A stretch of DNA of 64,000 nucleotides from assembly GCF_009720745.1 (NCBI RefSeq), contig NZ_WNKX01000002.1, forward strand, positions 1 to 64,000. The letters run 5' to 3'. Each line of letters opens with the position of its first letter. Position 1 is the first letter of the stretch. The notes beneath the pieces are model-generated. The model was not told where the DNA came from. It ran no database searches and worked only from the letters and a program-made list of their open reading frames with translations. The position numbers were made by a program, and so were the translations under genes. Shown in pieces: positions 1 to 9,154 of the stretch. The stretch comes from Massilia eburnea. GTDB taxonomy: Bacteria; Pseudomonadota; Gammaproteobacteria; Burkholderiales; Burkholderiaceae_D.

Positions 1-200
1 TGCGGCGCTGGCTGCCCGGCGGCACGGCCGCCGCAACGCGCCCCGCGTCCGAATAGTCCGGCCCCGGACGGCTGGGTGCGCGGGCCCGGCGCCTCCCCCA
101 AAAGAGGTAGGCGGCGCGCCCCCGGATGGGCGATTTGCGGCAGGCGCCGCGTGGCTATTCTTTTAGTGCAATCAACCACTAAAAAAGAAAGGTCCACTCC
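1..200. other. Leader region upstream of the peroxide operon
   Basis: There is no complete gene here. One plus-strand frame entering from the left edge ends at a TAG at 54-56 and could be the last codons of an upstream gene, but the 17 residues visible are not diagnostic. Positions 91-115 can fold into a short GC-rich hairpin (CGCCT pairing with AGGCG), possibly the terminator of that gene. The final 60 bases turn AT-richer and hold the likely promoter and the AGAAAGG ribosome-binding site of the first complete gene. Confidence 0.4.
134..161 (+). promoter_or_regulatory. Possible sigma-70 promoter of the 201-6545 operon
   Basis: A TTTGCG/TTGCGG hexamer at 134-140 is followed after 15-16 bases by TATTCT at 156-161, about 40 bases before the ATG. 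The spacing is short for sigma-70, so this is a weak call. It is the only promoter-like element seen before the closely packed operon. Confidence 0.3.
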
Positions 201-1166
201 ATGTCATCCCCTATCAGCAACCGCCGCCGCAACGTCCTGCTGGGCGCGGCCACCGCCGCCGTCGCCGCCGGCGCTTCCCTCTCCGCTTCCGCCGCACCGG
301 CCGCAGCCAAGGCCAGCGCCGCCGCCGGCCGCACTTCCGGCACCTTCACCACCCGCGACGGCGTGGAAATCTATTACAAGGATTGGGGCCCGCGCAACGG
401 CCCGGCGGTCGTGTTCAGCCACGGCTGGCCGCTCAACTCCGACAGCTGGGAATCGCAGATGCTGTTCCTGGCCGACCACGGCTACCGCACCATCGCCCAT
501 GACCGCCGCGGCCATGGCCGTTCCAGCCAGCCTTGGGATGGCAACGACATGGACCACTACGCCGACGACCTGGCGCAGCTGCTGGACCTGCTGGACGTGA
601 AGAACGCGGCGCTGTTCGGCTTTTCCACCGGCGGCGGCGAAGTGGCGCGCTACCTGTCGCGCCACGGCAGCAAGCGCATCGCCAAGGCCGGCCTGATTTC
701 CGCCGTGCCGCCGCTGATGCTGAAGACCGCCGCCAACCCAGGCGGCCTGCCGATCGAAGTGTTCGACGGCATCCGCGCCGGCTCGCTGAAAGACCGTTCG
801 CAGCTCTACCTGGACGTTGCCTCCGGACCGTTCTACAACTTCAACCGCCCGGGCGCCAAGCCGTCGCAGGGCCTGATCAACGCCTGGTGGATGCAGGGCA
901 TGATGGCCGGCCACAAGAACACCTATGACTGCATCAAGGCCTTCTCGGAGACCGACTTCACGGAAGACCTGAAAAAGATCAGCATCCCGATGCTGGTGCT
1001 GCACGGCGACGGCGACCAGATCGTGCCGATCGACGCTTCCGCCAAGGCCTCGGCCAAGCTGCTGAAGAACGCCAAGCTGGTGGTGTACCCGGGCGCGCCG
1101 CACGGCCTGACCGACACCCATAAGGACCAGCTGAACGCCGACCTGCTGGCCTTCATCAAGGGCTAA
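201..1166 (+). CDS. Tat-exported alpha/beta hydrolase (non-heme chloroperoxidase-like)
   Basis: This is a 321-residue alpha/beta-hydrolase-fold enzyme. The N-terminus carries a twin-arginine signal ([11 protein letters not shown], residues 7-17) followed by a long Ala-rich stretch, so export folded to the periplasm is expected. The catalytic triad is visible: nucleophile Ser142 in GFSTG, Asp272 in HGDGD and His301 in APHG. The oxyanion region is SHGWP near residue 75. Relatives are cofactor-free haloperoxidases/perhydrolases and esterases; the true substrate cannot be read from sequence. An AGAAAGG ribosome-binding site precedes the ATG. The stop is three bases before the catalase start, so the two are surely co-transcribed. 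Pairing with catalase suggests a role in peroxide or peracid chemistry (inference). Confidence 0.88.
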   Translation: MSSPISNRRRNVLLGAATAAVAAGASLSASAAPAAAKASAAAGRTSGTFTTRDGVEIYYKDWGPRNGPAVVFSHGWPLNSDSWESQMLFLADHGYRTIAHDRRGHGRSSQPWDGNDMDHYADDLAQLLDLLDVKNAALFGFSTGGGEVARYLSRHGSKRIAKAGLISAVPPLMLKTAANPGGLPIEVFDGIRAGSLKDRSQLYLDVASGPFYNFNRPGAKPSQGLINAWWMQGMMAGHKNTYDCIKAFSETDFTEDLKKISIPMLVLHGDGDQIVPIDASAKASAKLLKNAKLVVYPGAPHGLTDTHKDQLNADLLAFIKG

Positions 1167-1169
1167 GCC

Positions 1170-2615
1170 ATGGACCGCAAGCTGACAACCGCCGCCGGCG
1201 CGCCGGTGGCGGACAACCAGAACGTGGAAACGGCGGGCCCGCGCGGCCCCATGCTGCTGCAGGACGTGTGGCACCTGGAAAAGCTGGCCCACTTCCACCG
1301 CGAAGTGATCCCTGAGCGGCGCATGCACGCCAAGGGCTCGGGCGCCTTCGGCACCTTCACCGTGACGCACGACATCACGCGCTACACCAAGGCCGCCCTG
1401 TTCGGCGCGGTGGGCAAGAAGACTGAGGTCTTTGCCCGCTTCTCCACCGTGGCCGGCGAGCGCGGCGCGGCCGACGCGGAGCGCGATATCCGCGGCTTCG
1501 CCGTCAAGTTCTACACCGAGCAAGGCAACTGGGACGTGGTGGGCAACAACACGCCGGTGTTCTTCATGCGCGATCCGCTGAAGTTCCCGGACCTGAACCA
1601 TGCCGTCAAGCGCGACCCGCGCACGAACCTGCGCAGCGCCGAAAACAACTGGGACTACTGGACCCTGCTGCCGGAAGCGCTGCACCAGGTCACCATCGTC
1701 ATGAGCGAGCGCGGCATCCCGGCCTCCTACCGCCACATGCACGGTTTCGGCAGCCACACCTTCAGCTTCATCAACGCGCAAGGCGAACGGCACTGGGTCA
1801 AGTTCCACTTCGTCACCCAGCAGGGCATCGTCAACCTGACCGACGCGGAAGCGGCGGAGCTGATCGCCAAGGACCGCGAATCGTCGCAGCGCGACCTGTT
1901 CGAAGCGATCGAGCGCGGCGAATACCCGCGCTGGACGCTGAAGGTGCAGCTGATGACGGAGCAGCAGGCGGCGCAGTCGTCCTTCAATCCTTTCGACCTG
2001 ACCAAGGTCTGGCCGCACAAGGATTATCCGCTGCACGAAGTGGGCGTGCTGGAGCTGAACCGCAATCCGGACAACTACCATGCCGACGTCGAGCAGGCTG
2101 CCTTCACGCCGGCCAATGTGGTGCCGGGCATCGGCTTCTCGCCCGACCGCATGCTGCAATCGCGTCTGTTCGCGTATGGCGACGCCCAGCGCTACCGCCT
2201 GGGCGTCAACCACCACGCGATCCCGGTCAACACGCCGCGCTGCCCGTTCCACAGCTACCACCGCGACGGCGCCATGCGCGTCGACGGCAACCAGGGCGGC
2301 ACCATCGGCTACGAGCCGAACTCCAAAGGCGAATGGCAGGAACAAGCCGCCTACGCCGAGCCGCCGCTGGCCCTGGACGGCGCCGCCGCGCGCTGGAACC
2401 ACCGTGCCGACGACGACTACTACAGCCAGCCGCGCGCCCTGTTCCGCCTGATGGACGAGCAGCAACGTCAGTTTTTGTTCGACAACACCGCGCGTTCCCT
2501 GGCCGGCGTGCCGCTGCACATCCAGCAGCGCCACATCCTAAACTGCAACAAGGCCGACGAGGCTTACGGGGCCGGCGTTTCCGCCGCGCTCGATAAATTG
2601 CGACCACTCTGGTAA
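1170..2615 (+). CDS. katA: Heme catalase (small-subunit, clade-3 type)
   Basis: This 481-residue protein has the full monofunctional catalase core and dismutates hydrogen peroxide. Key residues are present: distal His53 in [10 protein letters not shown], distal Asn126 in VGNNTPVFF and the proximal heme-ligand Tyr336 in [14 protein letters not shown]. Its length matches small-subunit catalases, without the flavodoxin-like C-terminal domain of large ones. There is no signal peptide, so it is cytoplasmic. It starts three bases after the upstream hydrolase and is followed after 20 bases, with a GAAAGGA ribosome-binding site, by the isochorismatase-like gene. No OxyR gene lies in the window, so its regulation is not visible here. 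Confidence 0.95.
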   Translation: MDRKLTTAAGAPVADNQNVETAGPRGPMLLQDVWHLEKLAHFHREVIPERRMHAKGSGAFGTFTVTHDITRYTKAALFGAVGKKTEVFARFSTVAGERGAADAERDIRGFAVKFYTEQGNWDVVGNNTPVFFMRDPLKFPDLNHAVKRDPRTNLRSAENNWDYWTLLPEALHQVTIVMSERGIPASYRHMHGFGSHTFSFINAQGERHWVKFHFVTQQGIVNLTDAEAAELIAKDRESSQRDLFEAIERGEYPRWTLKVQLMTEQQAAQSSFNPFDLTKVWPHKDYPLHEVGVLELNRNPDNYHADVEQAAFTPANVVPGIGFSPDRMLQSRLFAYGDAQRYRLGVNHHAIPVNTPRCPFHSYHRDGAMRVDGNQGGTIGYEPNSKGEWQEQAAYAEPPLALDGAAARWNHRADDDYYSQPRALFRLMDEQQRQFLFDNTARSLAGVPLHIQQRHILNCNKADEAYGAGVSAALDKLRPLW

Positions 2616-2635
2616 TTCAACGAAAGGAAAACAAC

Positions 2636-3292
2636 ATGACCATCACCGCTAAAGCCACCCCGGGCGCCCTGCTGCTGACGCCGCGCGACCACACCCTGAT
2701 CATGATCGACCACCAGTCGCAGATGGCCTTCGCCACCCACTCGATCGACGCGGTCACCCTGCGCAGCAACGCCGCCCTGGTGGCGCACGCCGCCGCCGGC
2801 TTCGACGTATCGACCATCATCACCAGCGTGGCCGAAAAGAGCTTCTCCGGCCCGGTGTTCGACGAAATCAAGGAAGCCTTCCCGGGCGCGGAAATCACCG
2901 ACCGCACCTCGATGAACACCTGGGAAGATGAGAACGTGATACGCCGCGTGAACGCCATCGGCAAGAAACGCATCGTGCTGGCTGGCCTGTGGACCGGCGT
3001 CTGCATCGTCGGGCCGGCGCTGTCGGCGCTGGACCAGGGCTTCGAGGTGTACGTGATCGCCGACGCCTGCGGCGACGTGTCGTCCGAGGCGCATGAACGC
3101 GCCATGGACCGCATGGTGCAGGCGGGCGCCCGTCCAATGACCTCGCTGCAGTACCTGCTGGAACTGCAGCGCGACTGGGCGCGCACCGATACCTACGAGC
3201 TGACCACCGGCATTGCCAAGAAATTCGGCGGCGCCTACGGTTTGGGTATCATTTACGCGCAGACCATGTTCCACGCCAAGGAAGGCCAGTGA
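2636..3292 (+). CDS. Isochorismatase-like (YcaC-type) cysteine hydrolase
   Basis: This is a 218-residue cysteine hydrolase of the isochorismatase superfamily. The Asp-Lys-Cys triad is recognisable: Asp25 in MIDHQSQM, Lys68 in VAEKSF and Cys123 in WTGVCIVGP. The layout resembles YcaC, whose physiological substrate is unknown. The stop overlaps the GTG start of the next gene (GTGA at 3289-3292), so translation is probably coupled. Its position between catalase and an XapX protein is a combination I associate with stress-related operons in Burkholderiales; the function is inferred only to the level of amide or ester hydrolysis. Confidence 0.88.
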   Translation: MTITAKATPGALLLTPRDHTLIMIDHQSQMAFATHSIDAVTLRSNAALVAHAAAGFDVSTIITSVAEKSFSGPVFDEIKEAFPGAEITDRTSMNTWEDENVIRRVNAIGKKRIVLAGLWTGVCIVGPALSALDQGFEVYVIADACGDVSSEAHERAMDRMVQAGARPMTSLQYLLELQRDWARTDTYELTTGIAKKFGGAYGLGIIYAQTMFHAKEGQ

Positions 3293-3546
3293 AGATCTAT
3301 CTTCTCTCGCTGGGAGCCGGCCTGCTGGCCGGCATCCTGTACGGCGTACTGAACGTGCGCTCGCCGGCGCCGCCCGTGGTGGCGCTGGTGGGGCTGCTCG
3401 GCATCCTGCTGGGAGAACAGCTTCCGCCGCTGGTGCGCCAGTGGCTGGAGCCGAAGGACCAGCAGGTATCCTGGCTGCATGAGCAGGTCAAGCCGCATTG
3501 TTTCGGCGAGCTGCCAGGCGCCAGCACCAAGGAGGAAACGCAATGA
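3289..3546 (+). CDS. XapX-domain small membrane protein
   Basis: This 85-residue protein starts at a GTG overlapping the preceding stop. The first 50 residues hold two hydrophobic segments separated by an NVRSPAPPVVAL stretch, the hallmark of the XapX (DUF1427) family. The remainder is a polar tail with one Cys. It is an inner-membrane protein of unknown function that may help transport of a small substrate handled by neighbouring enzymes (inference). Its TGA overlaps the ATG of the amidohydrolase (ATGA at 3543-3546), so the genes are translationally coupled. Confidence 0.82.
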   Translation: MKIYLLSLGAGLLAGILYGVLNVRSPAPPVVALVGLLGILLGEQLPPLVRQWLEPKDQQVSWLHEQVKPHCFGELPGASTKEETQ

Positions 3547-5456
3547 CTGCTGCACCGGAGCTGATACTCCATAACGGCCGCTTCACGACGCTGGACAAGG
3601 GCCAGCCCGAGGCCGATGCGGTCGCCGTCACAGGCGGCCGCTTTTCCCACGTCGGCCAGGCCGGCGAGATTTTGCCGCTGGCCGGACCGCAGACCCGCGT
3701 CATCGACCTGCAAGGCCGGCGCGTGCTGCCCGGCCTGATCGACAACCACCTGCACCTGATCCGCGGCGGCCTGAACTTCAATATGGAATTGCGCTGGGAC
3801 GGCGTGCGCTCGCTGGCGGACGCCATGGCCATGCTGCGCGCCCAGGTAGCGATCACGCCTGCGCCGCAGTGGGTGCGGGTGGTGGGCGGCTTTACCGAAC
3901 ACCAGTTCGCGGAAAAGCGGCTGCCGACCATTGAGGAGCTGAACGCCGTGGCGCCCGACACGCCGGTGTTCATCCTGCACCTGTACGACCGCGCCTTGCT
4001 GAACGGCGCCGCGCTGCGTGCCGTCGGCTACGACCGCGACACGCCGGAACCGCCGGGCGGCAAGATCCTGCGCGACGGCGCCGGCAACCCGACCGGCCTG
4101 CTGCTGGCGAAACCGAATGCCTCGATCCTGTATGCCACACTAGCCAAGGGGCCCAAGCTGCCGCCGGAATACCAGCTCAATTCCACCCGCCATTTCATGC
4201 GCGAACTCAATCGCCTTGGCGTGACGGGCGCCCTGGACGCGGGCGGCGGCAACCAGAACTATCCGGAGGATTACCAGGTGATCCAGCAGCTGGCCGACGC
4301 CGGCGAGCTGACCATCCGCCTGGCCTACAACCTGTTCACGCAAAAGCCCAAGCAGGAGAAGGAAGACTTCCTGAACTGGGCCGCCAGCAGCAAGTACCAG
4401 CAGGGCGACGACTACTTCCGCCACAACGGCGCGGGCGAGATGCTGACCTTCTCGGCCGCCGACTTCGAAGACTTCCGCCAGCCGCGCCCCGACATGCCGG
4501 CCAATATGGAAGACGACCTGGAAGGCGTGATCCGCATCCTGGCGCAGAACCGCTGGCCGTGGCGCATGCACGCCACTTACGACGAGACCATCTCGCGCGC
4601 GCTGGACGTGTTCGAGAAGGTCAACCGCGAACTGCCGCTGGAGGGCCTGCACTGGTTCTTCGACCATGCGGAAACCATTTCCCCCAAATCCATCGACCGC
4701 ATCGCGGCGCTGGGCGGCGGGGTTGCGGTGCAGCACCGCATGGCTTACCAGGGCGAGTATTTCGTCGAACGCTACGGCGCAGCGGCGGCGGAAGCGACGC
4801 CGCCAGTCAAATACCTGCTGGAGTCGGGCGTCAAGGTGTCGGCAGGTACCGACGCCACGCGCGTGGCTTCGTACAACCCGTGGGTGTCGCTGTCCTGGCT
4901 GACCACCGGGCGCACGGTGGGCGGCATGCGGCTCTACCCTCAGCGCAACCTGCTGGACCGCGAAGCCGCCCTGCGCATGTGGACCGAGAACGTGACCTGG
5001 TTTTCCAACGAGGAAGGCAAGAAAGGCCGCATCGCCGTCGGCCAGCTGGCGGACCTGATGGTGCCCGACCGCGACTTCCTGCGCTGCGCGGAAGACGAGA
5101 TTGCCGGCACAACTTCGCTGCTCACCGTTGTGGGGGGCAAGGTGGTGTATGGCGCCGGGCCGTTTGGCGCCTACGATCCGCCAATGCCGCCGGCCATGCC
5201 GGACTGGTCGCCGGTCAGCCGCTACGGCGGCTACGGCGCCTGGGGCGTCAAGCCCGGCGCCATGGCCGCCGCCGGCAGCGGCGCAGCGGCGGGCCACGCG
5301 CGCACTGCGGCCCTTGCGGCAGCGGCGGCATGCGGCTGCTCCAGCCAATGCGGCATGCACGGCCACCAGCACGCGACGGCCTGGACCCGCTCCCTGCCGA
5401 TCGCCGACCTGAAGTCGTTCTGGGGCGCGCTGGGCTGCTCCTGCTGGGCGGTGTGA
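3543..5456 (+). CDS. Amidohydrolase (YtcJ-like, amidohydrolase 3) with Cys/His-rich C-terminus
   Basis: This 637-residue metal-dependent amidohydrolase starts at the ATG at 3543, which overlaps the XapX stop; the frame is open further upstream but has no better start. The metal-binding NHLH (residues 68-71) follows the N-terminal beta-sandwich, and the barrel continues with HATYDE, DHAE and a late SAGTDATR segment supplying the catalytic Asp. After the usual C-terminal sheet comes an Ala/Gly linker and a tail containing CGCSSQCGMHGHQH, then GCSCWAV at the end. This tail could bind metal, but that is inference. The substrate is unknown; relatives act on exocyclic amides. DoxX begins one base after its stop. 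Confidence 0.88.
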   Translation: MTAAPELILHNGRFTTLDKGQPEADAVAVTGGRFSHVGQAGEILPLAGPQTRVIDLQGRRVLPGLIDNHLHLIRGGLNFNMELRWDGVRSLADAMAMLRAQVAITPAPQWVRVVGGFTEHQFAEKRLPTIEELNAVAPDTPVFILHLYDRALLNGAALRAVGYDRDTPEPPGGKILRDGAGNPTGLLLAKPNASILYATLAKGPKLPPEYQLNSTRHFMRELNRLGVTGALDAGGGNQNYPEDYQVIQQLADAGELTIRLAYNLFTQKPKQEKEDFLNWAASSKYQQGDDYFRHNGAGEMLTFSAADFEDFRQPRPDMPANMEDDLEGVIRILAQNRWPWRMHATYDETISRALDVFEKVNRELPLEGLHWFFDHAETISPKSIDRIAALGGGVAVQHRMAYQGEYFVERYGAAAAEATPPVKYLLESGVKVSAGTDATRVASYNPWVSLSWLTTGRTVGGMRLYPQRNLLDREAALRMWTENVTWFSNEEGKKGRIAVGQLADLMVPDRDFLRCAEDEIAGTTSLLTVVGGKVVYGAGPFGAYDPPMPPAMPDWSPVSRYGGYGAWGVKPGAMAAAGSGAAAGHARTAALAAAAACGCSSQCGMHGHQHATAWTRSLPIADLKSFWGALGCSCWAV

Positions 5457-5457
5457 C

Positions 5458-5919
5458 ATGGCGCCGCACCTTCCCGGCGCCGCACGCCTGCGCACTGGCC
5501 GCGCCAACGCCGGCTGGCGTGTCCTGCGCTGGCTGGCCCTGCTCCTGCTGTGCGCGGCCTACCTGCAGGGCGGCTTGAACAAGCTGCTGGACTTCGGCAG
5601 CGCAGTGGGCGAGATGCAGCACTTCGGCCTGGCGCCGGCCGCGCCGCTGGCGGCCGCCGTCATCCTTTTCGAGCTGGGCGCGGCGGCCATGGTCCTGAGC
5701 GGCCGCCTGCGCTGGCTGGGCGCTGCCTGGCTGGCATTGTTCACGGTGGCGGCCAGCTTCATCGCCAACCGCTACTGGGAAATGGCGGGCATGGAGCGCT
5801 TCATGGCAGCCAACAGCTTTTACGAGCACCTTGGCCTGGCCGGCGGCTTCCTGCTGGTGGCCTGGCACGACCTGGCGCAGAAGGGAGGACTATGGCAATG
5901 GCACGCGGAACAAGCCTGA
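5458..5919 (+). CDS. DoxX-family membrane protein
   Basis: This 153-residue protein has four predicted transmembrane segments and the DoxX-like opening LLLLCAAYLQGGLNKLLDF (first helix), with a long LAAAVILFELGAAAMVL helix after it. DoxX-like proteins are inner-membrane proteins, some linked to thiosulfate:quinone oxidoreduction or to oxidative stress complexes; which applies here is unknown. Its ATG lies one base past the amidohydrolase stop and its 3' end overlaps the DUF1275 gene by 28 bases. It is therefore embedded in the operon that begins with the peroxide-related enzymes. Confidence 0.8.
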   Translation: MAPHLPGAARLRTGRANAGWRVLRWLALLLLCAAYLQGGLNKLLDFGSAVGEMQHFGLAPAAPLAAAVILFELGAAAMVLSGRLRWLGAAWLALFTVAASFIANRYWEMAGMERFMAANSFYEHLGLAGGFLLVAWHDLAQKGGLWQWHAEQA

Positions 5920-6545
5920 GTTTCCTGGCCGGCTATGTGGACACGCTCGGCTTCGTCGCCTTGCACGGGCTGTTCACGGCCCACGTGACGGGCAACTTCG
6001 TGCTGCTCGGGCGCGAGCTGGTGGCGCCGGGCAATGACGTGCTGCTCAAACTTCTGGCCTTCCCAGCCTTCGTGGCAGGCGTGGTTGCGGTGCGCGCGCT
6101 GGTGCGGCGCCGCCAGCGCGTGGGCGACGACGCGCTGCGTTCGGCCCACCTGCTGCAGGCGGCCCTGATGCTGGCGGCGGCGGCCGGCGCGCGCTGGGAC
6201 ATGGCGGCCGGCCTGCTGTGCGCCGCCGCCATGGGCGCGCAGAACGGCTACGGCAAGCTGCTGCTGGCCAAGCTGCCGGCCAGCACGGTCATGACCGGCA
6301 ATGTGACGCAGCTGGTGATCGATTCCCTGGACCGGGTGGGCGGGGCCGAGCGGCCGGCGCTGGCGGCGCTGGGCGGCGGCATCCTGGCATTTGCCCTGGG
6401 CTGCGTGGGCGGTGCGCTGGCCTCGCGCTGGGGTATGGCGGTCGGCCTGCTGCCGGCGGTGGCACTGCTGCTGGCGATGGCGGTCCGGTCCGGGACCGAC
6501 GCTGCCAAGCCCGAAGCGTCAAAGCGCGATAATGCCGCGCTTTAG
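5892..6545 (+). CDS. DUF1275 (YoaK-like) membrane protein
   Basis: This 217-residue integral membrane protein of the DUF1275 family has about six hydrophobic helices. The family signature near the N-terminus is clear: AGYVDTLGFVALHGLFTAHV followed by TGNFVLLG, and in the middle MGAQNGYGKLLL with MTGNVTQL. I chose the ATG at 5892 because GGGAGG precedes it and because the family motif begins only nine residues later; the frame is open upstream but that part reads as a shadow of DoxX. Function is unknown. It is the last gene of the operon, and its 3' end overlaps the convergent response regulator by 27 bases. Confidence 0.82.
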   Translation: MAMARGTSLSFLAGYVDTLGFVALHGLFTAHVTGNFVLLGRELVAPGNDVLLKLLAFPAFVAGVVAVRALVRRRQRVGDDALRSAHLLQAALMLAAAAGARWDMAAGLLCAAAMGAQNGYGKLLLAKLPASTVMTGNVTQLVIDSLDRVGGAERPALAALGGGILAFALGCVGGALASRWGMAVGLLPAVALLLAMAVRSGTDAAKPEASKRDNAAL

Positions 6546-7166
6546 GGCAATCGTGACGGCGTGGGTGCGGTCGTTGGCACCGAGCTTGGCCAGGATGCTG
6601 CGCATATGCGCTTTCACCGTTTCCTCGGAAATGGCCAGCTGGCTGGCGATGCGCTTGTTGGCGTTGCCGGCGGCGGCGCAGCGCAGCACCTCCACTTCGC
6701 GTTCGCTGAGCAGGGAAGCGCCCAGGTGGCTGGCCAGCTGCTGCGCAATCTCGGGCGAGATGTAGCGCTGGCCTTCGTGCACGGTGCGGATCATCTGCAC
6801 CAGCTCCTTGCGCAGGCTGCTCTTTAGCAGGAAGCCGCAAGCACCCGCCTCCAGCGCGCGGCGTACCTGGGCGTCGCCGCCAAAAGTGGTGAGCATCACG
6901 ATGCGGGCGGCGGGGAAGCGGGCGCGGATCGACTGCAGCGCCTCCACCCCGCACATGCCGGGCATGGCCAGGTCCATGATGGTGACGTCGGGCCGGCTGG
7001 CTTCCCAGGCAGCCAGCGCTTCGTGGCCGTCTCCCGCTTCGGCCACGACCCGCATATCCCCCTGGCCGGCAATGGCTTCCGCCAGGCCGGCCCGCAGCAG
7101 GGGATGGTCGTCCACCAGGAGCACCTTGATCGGCGCGGCGGGCGGCGGGAAATCGATGATGCTCAA
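6519..7166 (-). CDS. NarL/FixJ-type response regulator
   Basis: This 215-residue regulator has a receiver domain with the acidic pair in VDDH (19-20), phospho-acceptor Asp65 in IMDLAMPG and Lys115. It is joined to a C-terminal LuxR-type helix-turn-helix (about 150-210: LSEREVEVLRCAAAGNANK, then ISEETVKAHMRSILAKL). It starts at TTG; an AGGAG ribosome-binding site seven bases upstream supports that start. No histidine kinase is adjacent, so it is an orphan regulator here. It faces the end of the peroxide/amidohydrolase operon, overlapping by 27 bases, and diverges from the GGDEF-EAL gene, so either could be a target (inference). Confidence 0.9.
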   Translation of the reverse strand: MSIIDFPPPAAPIKVLLVDDHPLLRAGLAEAIAGQGDMRVVAEAGDGHEALAAWEASRPDVTIMDLAMPGMCGVEALQSIRARFPAARIVMLTTFGGDAQVRRALEAGACGFLLKSSLRKELVQMIRTVHEGQRYISPEIAQQLASHLGASLLSEREVEVLRCAAAGNANKRIASQLAISEETVKAHMRSILAKLGANDRTHAVTIALKRGIIAL

Positions 7167-7273
7167 CCTTTAACTCCTGTCATACTAGTTTTTCGCCCAA
7201 ATTTTACCAAGAGTGACACCGCCTGGGTTTGCGCGTACCATCGTCCGTACTTGCGAGATGGAGGATACGCGGC

Positions 7274-9154
7274 ATGCCTGCCCCCGACCAGATCACCCAC
7301 TGGCGCGAAATGATCTTTGCCCGCCTGGTGCAGGTGGTCCTGATCCTGGGCCTGGCGACGGCCATCCCCAGCGTGGTGCAGTCGGTGCGCGAGGGACTGT
7401 GGGGCGTCGTTGCAGTGGACGCCGTCGCACTGGCCTGGCTGGCCGCGCTCTGGCGGCTGCAAGGGGTGGTGGCCTACCCGGCGCGCGCCATGCAATTCCT
7501 GCTGATCGCCTTCGCGGTGGGCGTGGCGCTGATGCTGCAAGTGGGCCCGGTGGCGCATACCTACCTGCTGGCCGTGCCCTGCCTGGCCGCCCTGCTGGTG
7601 GGGCTCAAGCCCGCCATCTGGCTGCTGATGGCAGGCGCCGCGGCCATCGTGCTGACCGGCTTTGCGCCCGCGCCCGACCCGGCGGCCATGGGCCTGTCGG
7701 AGGACAACTTGCTGCGCGCGGCCATCGTGGCGCTCAATTACCTGTTCATCGCCGGCATCCTCACCTTCAGCTGCGGCGTACTGCTGCGCCACCTGGCGCG
7801 CTCGCTGTCCGAAGGCGAGCAACTGGCCTTTTACGACCCGCTGACCGGCCTGCCCAACCGGCGCCTGCTGCTGGACCGCCTGGCCGGGCTGCTGGCCAGC
7901 TCCGAGCGCCAGCAGGTATTCAGCGCCGTGATGTTTGTCGACCTGGACCGATTCAAGACCATCAACGATGCGCGCGGCCACGCCACCGGCGACCATTTGC
8001 TGCGGCTGGCCGGGCAGCGCCTGTCGGAGCTGGTGCGCAAGAGCGACACCGTGGCGCGCATCGGCGGCGACGAATTCGTGGTGCTGCTGTCGCACCTGGG
8101 GCCGGAGCTGGCGGCGGCCGGCAATGCGGCGCAAGCCGTGGCGGAAAAGATCCGCATCACGCTGGCGCAGGAATTCGACATCGGCGGCCAGGGCTACGGC
8201 TGCTCGGCATCCATCGGCGTGACGCTGCTGCCCAAGTTCGGCCAGAGCGCCGACGACCTGCTGCGCGAAGCCGATACCGCGATGTACCGCGCCAAGGCCG
8301 CGGGCAGGAACGGCATTGCCTTCTTCGAAGCGGCCATGCAGGCCGAGGTCGAACGGCGCCTGACGCTGGAACGAGAACTGACGCAGGCCATCGAGCAGGA
8401 ACGGCTGCTGACGGTGTACCAGCCGCAGTTCGACTGCCAGGGCCGGCTGCACGGCGCCGAACTGCTGATGCGCTGGGAGCGCGACGACGGCAGCATGGTG
8501 GCGCCCTCGATCTTCATCCCGCTGGCCGAAGACGCAGGCCTGATCGTCCCGCTCGGGCTGTGGGCGCTGAAGCAGGCCTGCCTGGCGCAGCAGCGCATGG
8601 CTGCGCTGGGGTTATCGCTGCCTCTGTCGGTCAACGTCAGCCCGCAGCAGTTCCGCCAGGCCGACTTCGTACAGCAGGTGCGCGGCGTTCTGCAGGCGCA
8701 CGGCGTGCAGCCGGCGCTGCTGATCCTGGAGGTGACGGAAGGCCTGCTGGTGGAAAAGCTGGAAGAAACCGTGGCGCGCATGAACGAGCTGGCTACGCTG
8801 GGTGTGCGCTTTTCGATCGATGATTTCGGCACCGGCTATTCCAGCCTGGCCTACCTGAAGCGCATGCCCCTGTATGAGCTGAAGATCGACCGCAGCTTCA
8901 TCATGGACATGCCGGACGACGCCAGCGACGTGGTGATCGTGCAGACCATCCTGGCCATGGCCGGCCAAATGGGCCTGCGGGTGGTGGCGGAAGGGGTGGA
9001 AACACAGGCCCAGGCCGACTTCCTGGCGGCCCACGGCTGCCATGCTTTGCAAGGCTACCTGCTGGGCCGCCCGGCGCCGTTGCCGGCGCTGCTGGACCTG
9101 CTGGCGGCGCAGGCGGCCCTGAAGCCGCACAACGCCACCCGCGCGCCGTTTTAG
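7274..9154 (+). CDS. Membrane-anchored GGDEF-EAL c-di-GMP enzyme
   Basis: This 626-residue protein has several N-terminal transmembrane helices (about residues 13-175, MASE-like) followed by GGDEF and EAL domains. The cyclase motif GGDEF is intact at 264-268, with an inhibitory I-site RKSD at 255-258. In the EAL domain the signature reads ELL (396-398), a tolerated variant, and DDFGTGYSSLAYLKR and EGVETQ are present. Both activities are thus possible; the net direction cannot be told. I chose the ATG at 7274 rather than an upstream GTG in frame because GATGGAGG lies just before it. The 3' end interlocks with the convergent aminopeptidase gene by four bases. Confidence 0.92.
   Translation: MPAPDQITHWREMIFARLVQVVLILGLATAIPSVVQSVREGLWGVVAVDAVALAWLAALWRLQGVVAYPARAMQFLLIAFAVGVALMLQVGPVAHTYLLAVPCLAALLVGLKPAIWLLMAGAAAIVLTGFAPAPDPAAMGLSEDNLLRAAIVALNYLFIAGILTFSCGVLLRHLARSLSEGEQLAFYDPLTGLPNRRLLLDRLAGLLASSERQQVFSAVMFVDLDRFKTINDARGHATGDHLLRLAGQRLSELVRKSDTVARIGGDEFVVLLSHLGPELAAAGNAAQAVAEKIRITLAQEFDIGGQGYGCSASIGVTLLPKFGQSADDLLREADTAMYRAKAAGRNGIAFFEAAMQAEVERRLTLERELTQAIEQERLLTVYQPQFDCQGRLHGAELLMRWERDDGSMVAPSIFIPLAEDAGLIVPLGLWALKQACLAQQRMAALGLSLPLSVNVSPQQFRQADFVQQVRGVLQAHGVQPALLILEVTEGLLVEKLEETVARMNELATLGVRFSIDDFGTGYSSLAYLKRMPLYELKIDRSFIMDMPDDASDVVIVQTILAMAGQMGLRVVAEGVETQAQADFLAAHGCHALQGYLLGRPAPLPALLDLLAAQAALKPHNATRAPF

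Noticed and set aside
204-2534. Long antisense open frame opposite the hydrolase and catalase genes
   Set aside because: GC-rich codon bias leaves antisense frames without stops. The translated product is Arg/Val/Gln/His-rich low complexity with no family signature, while the plus strand encodes two clear enzymes.
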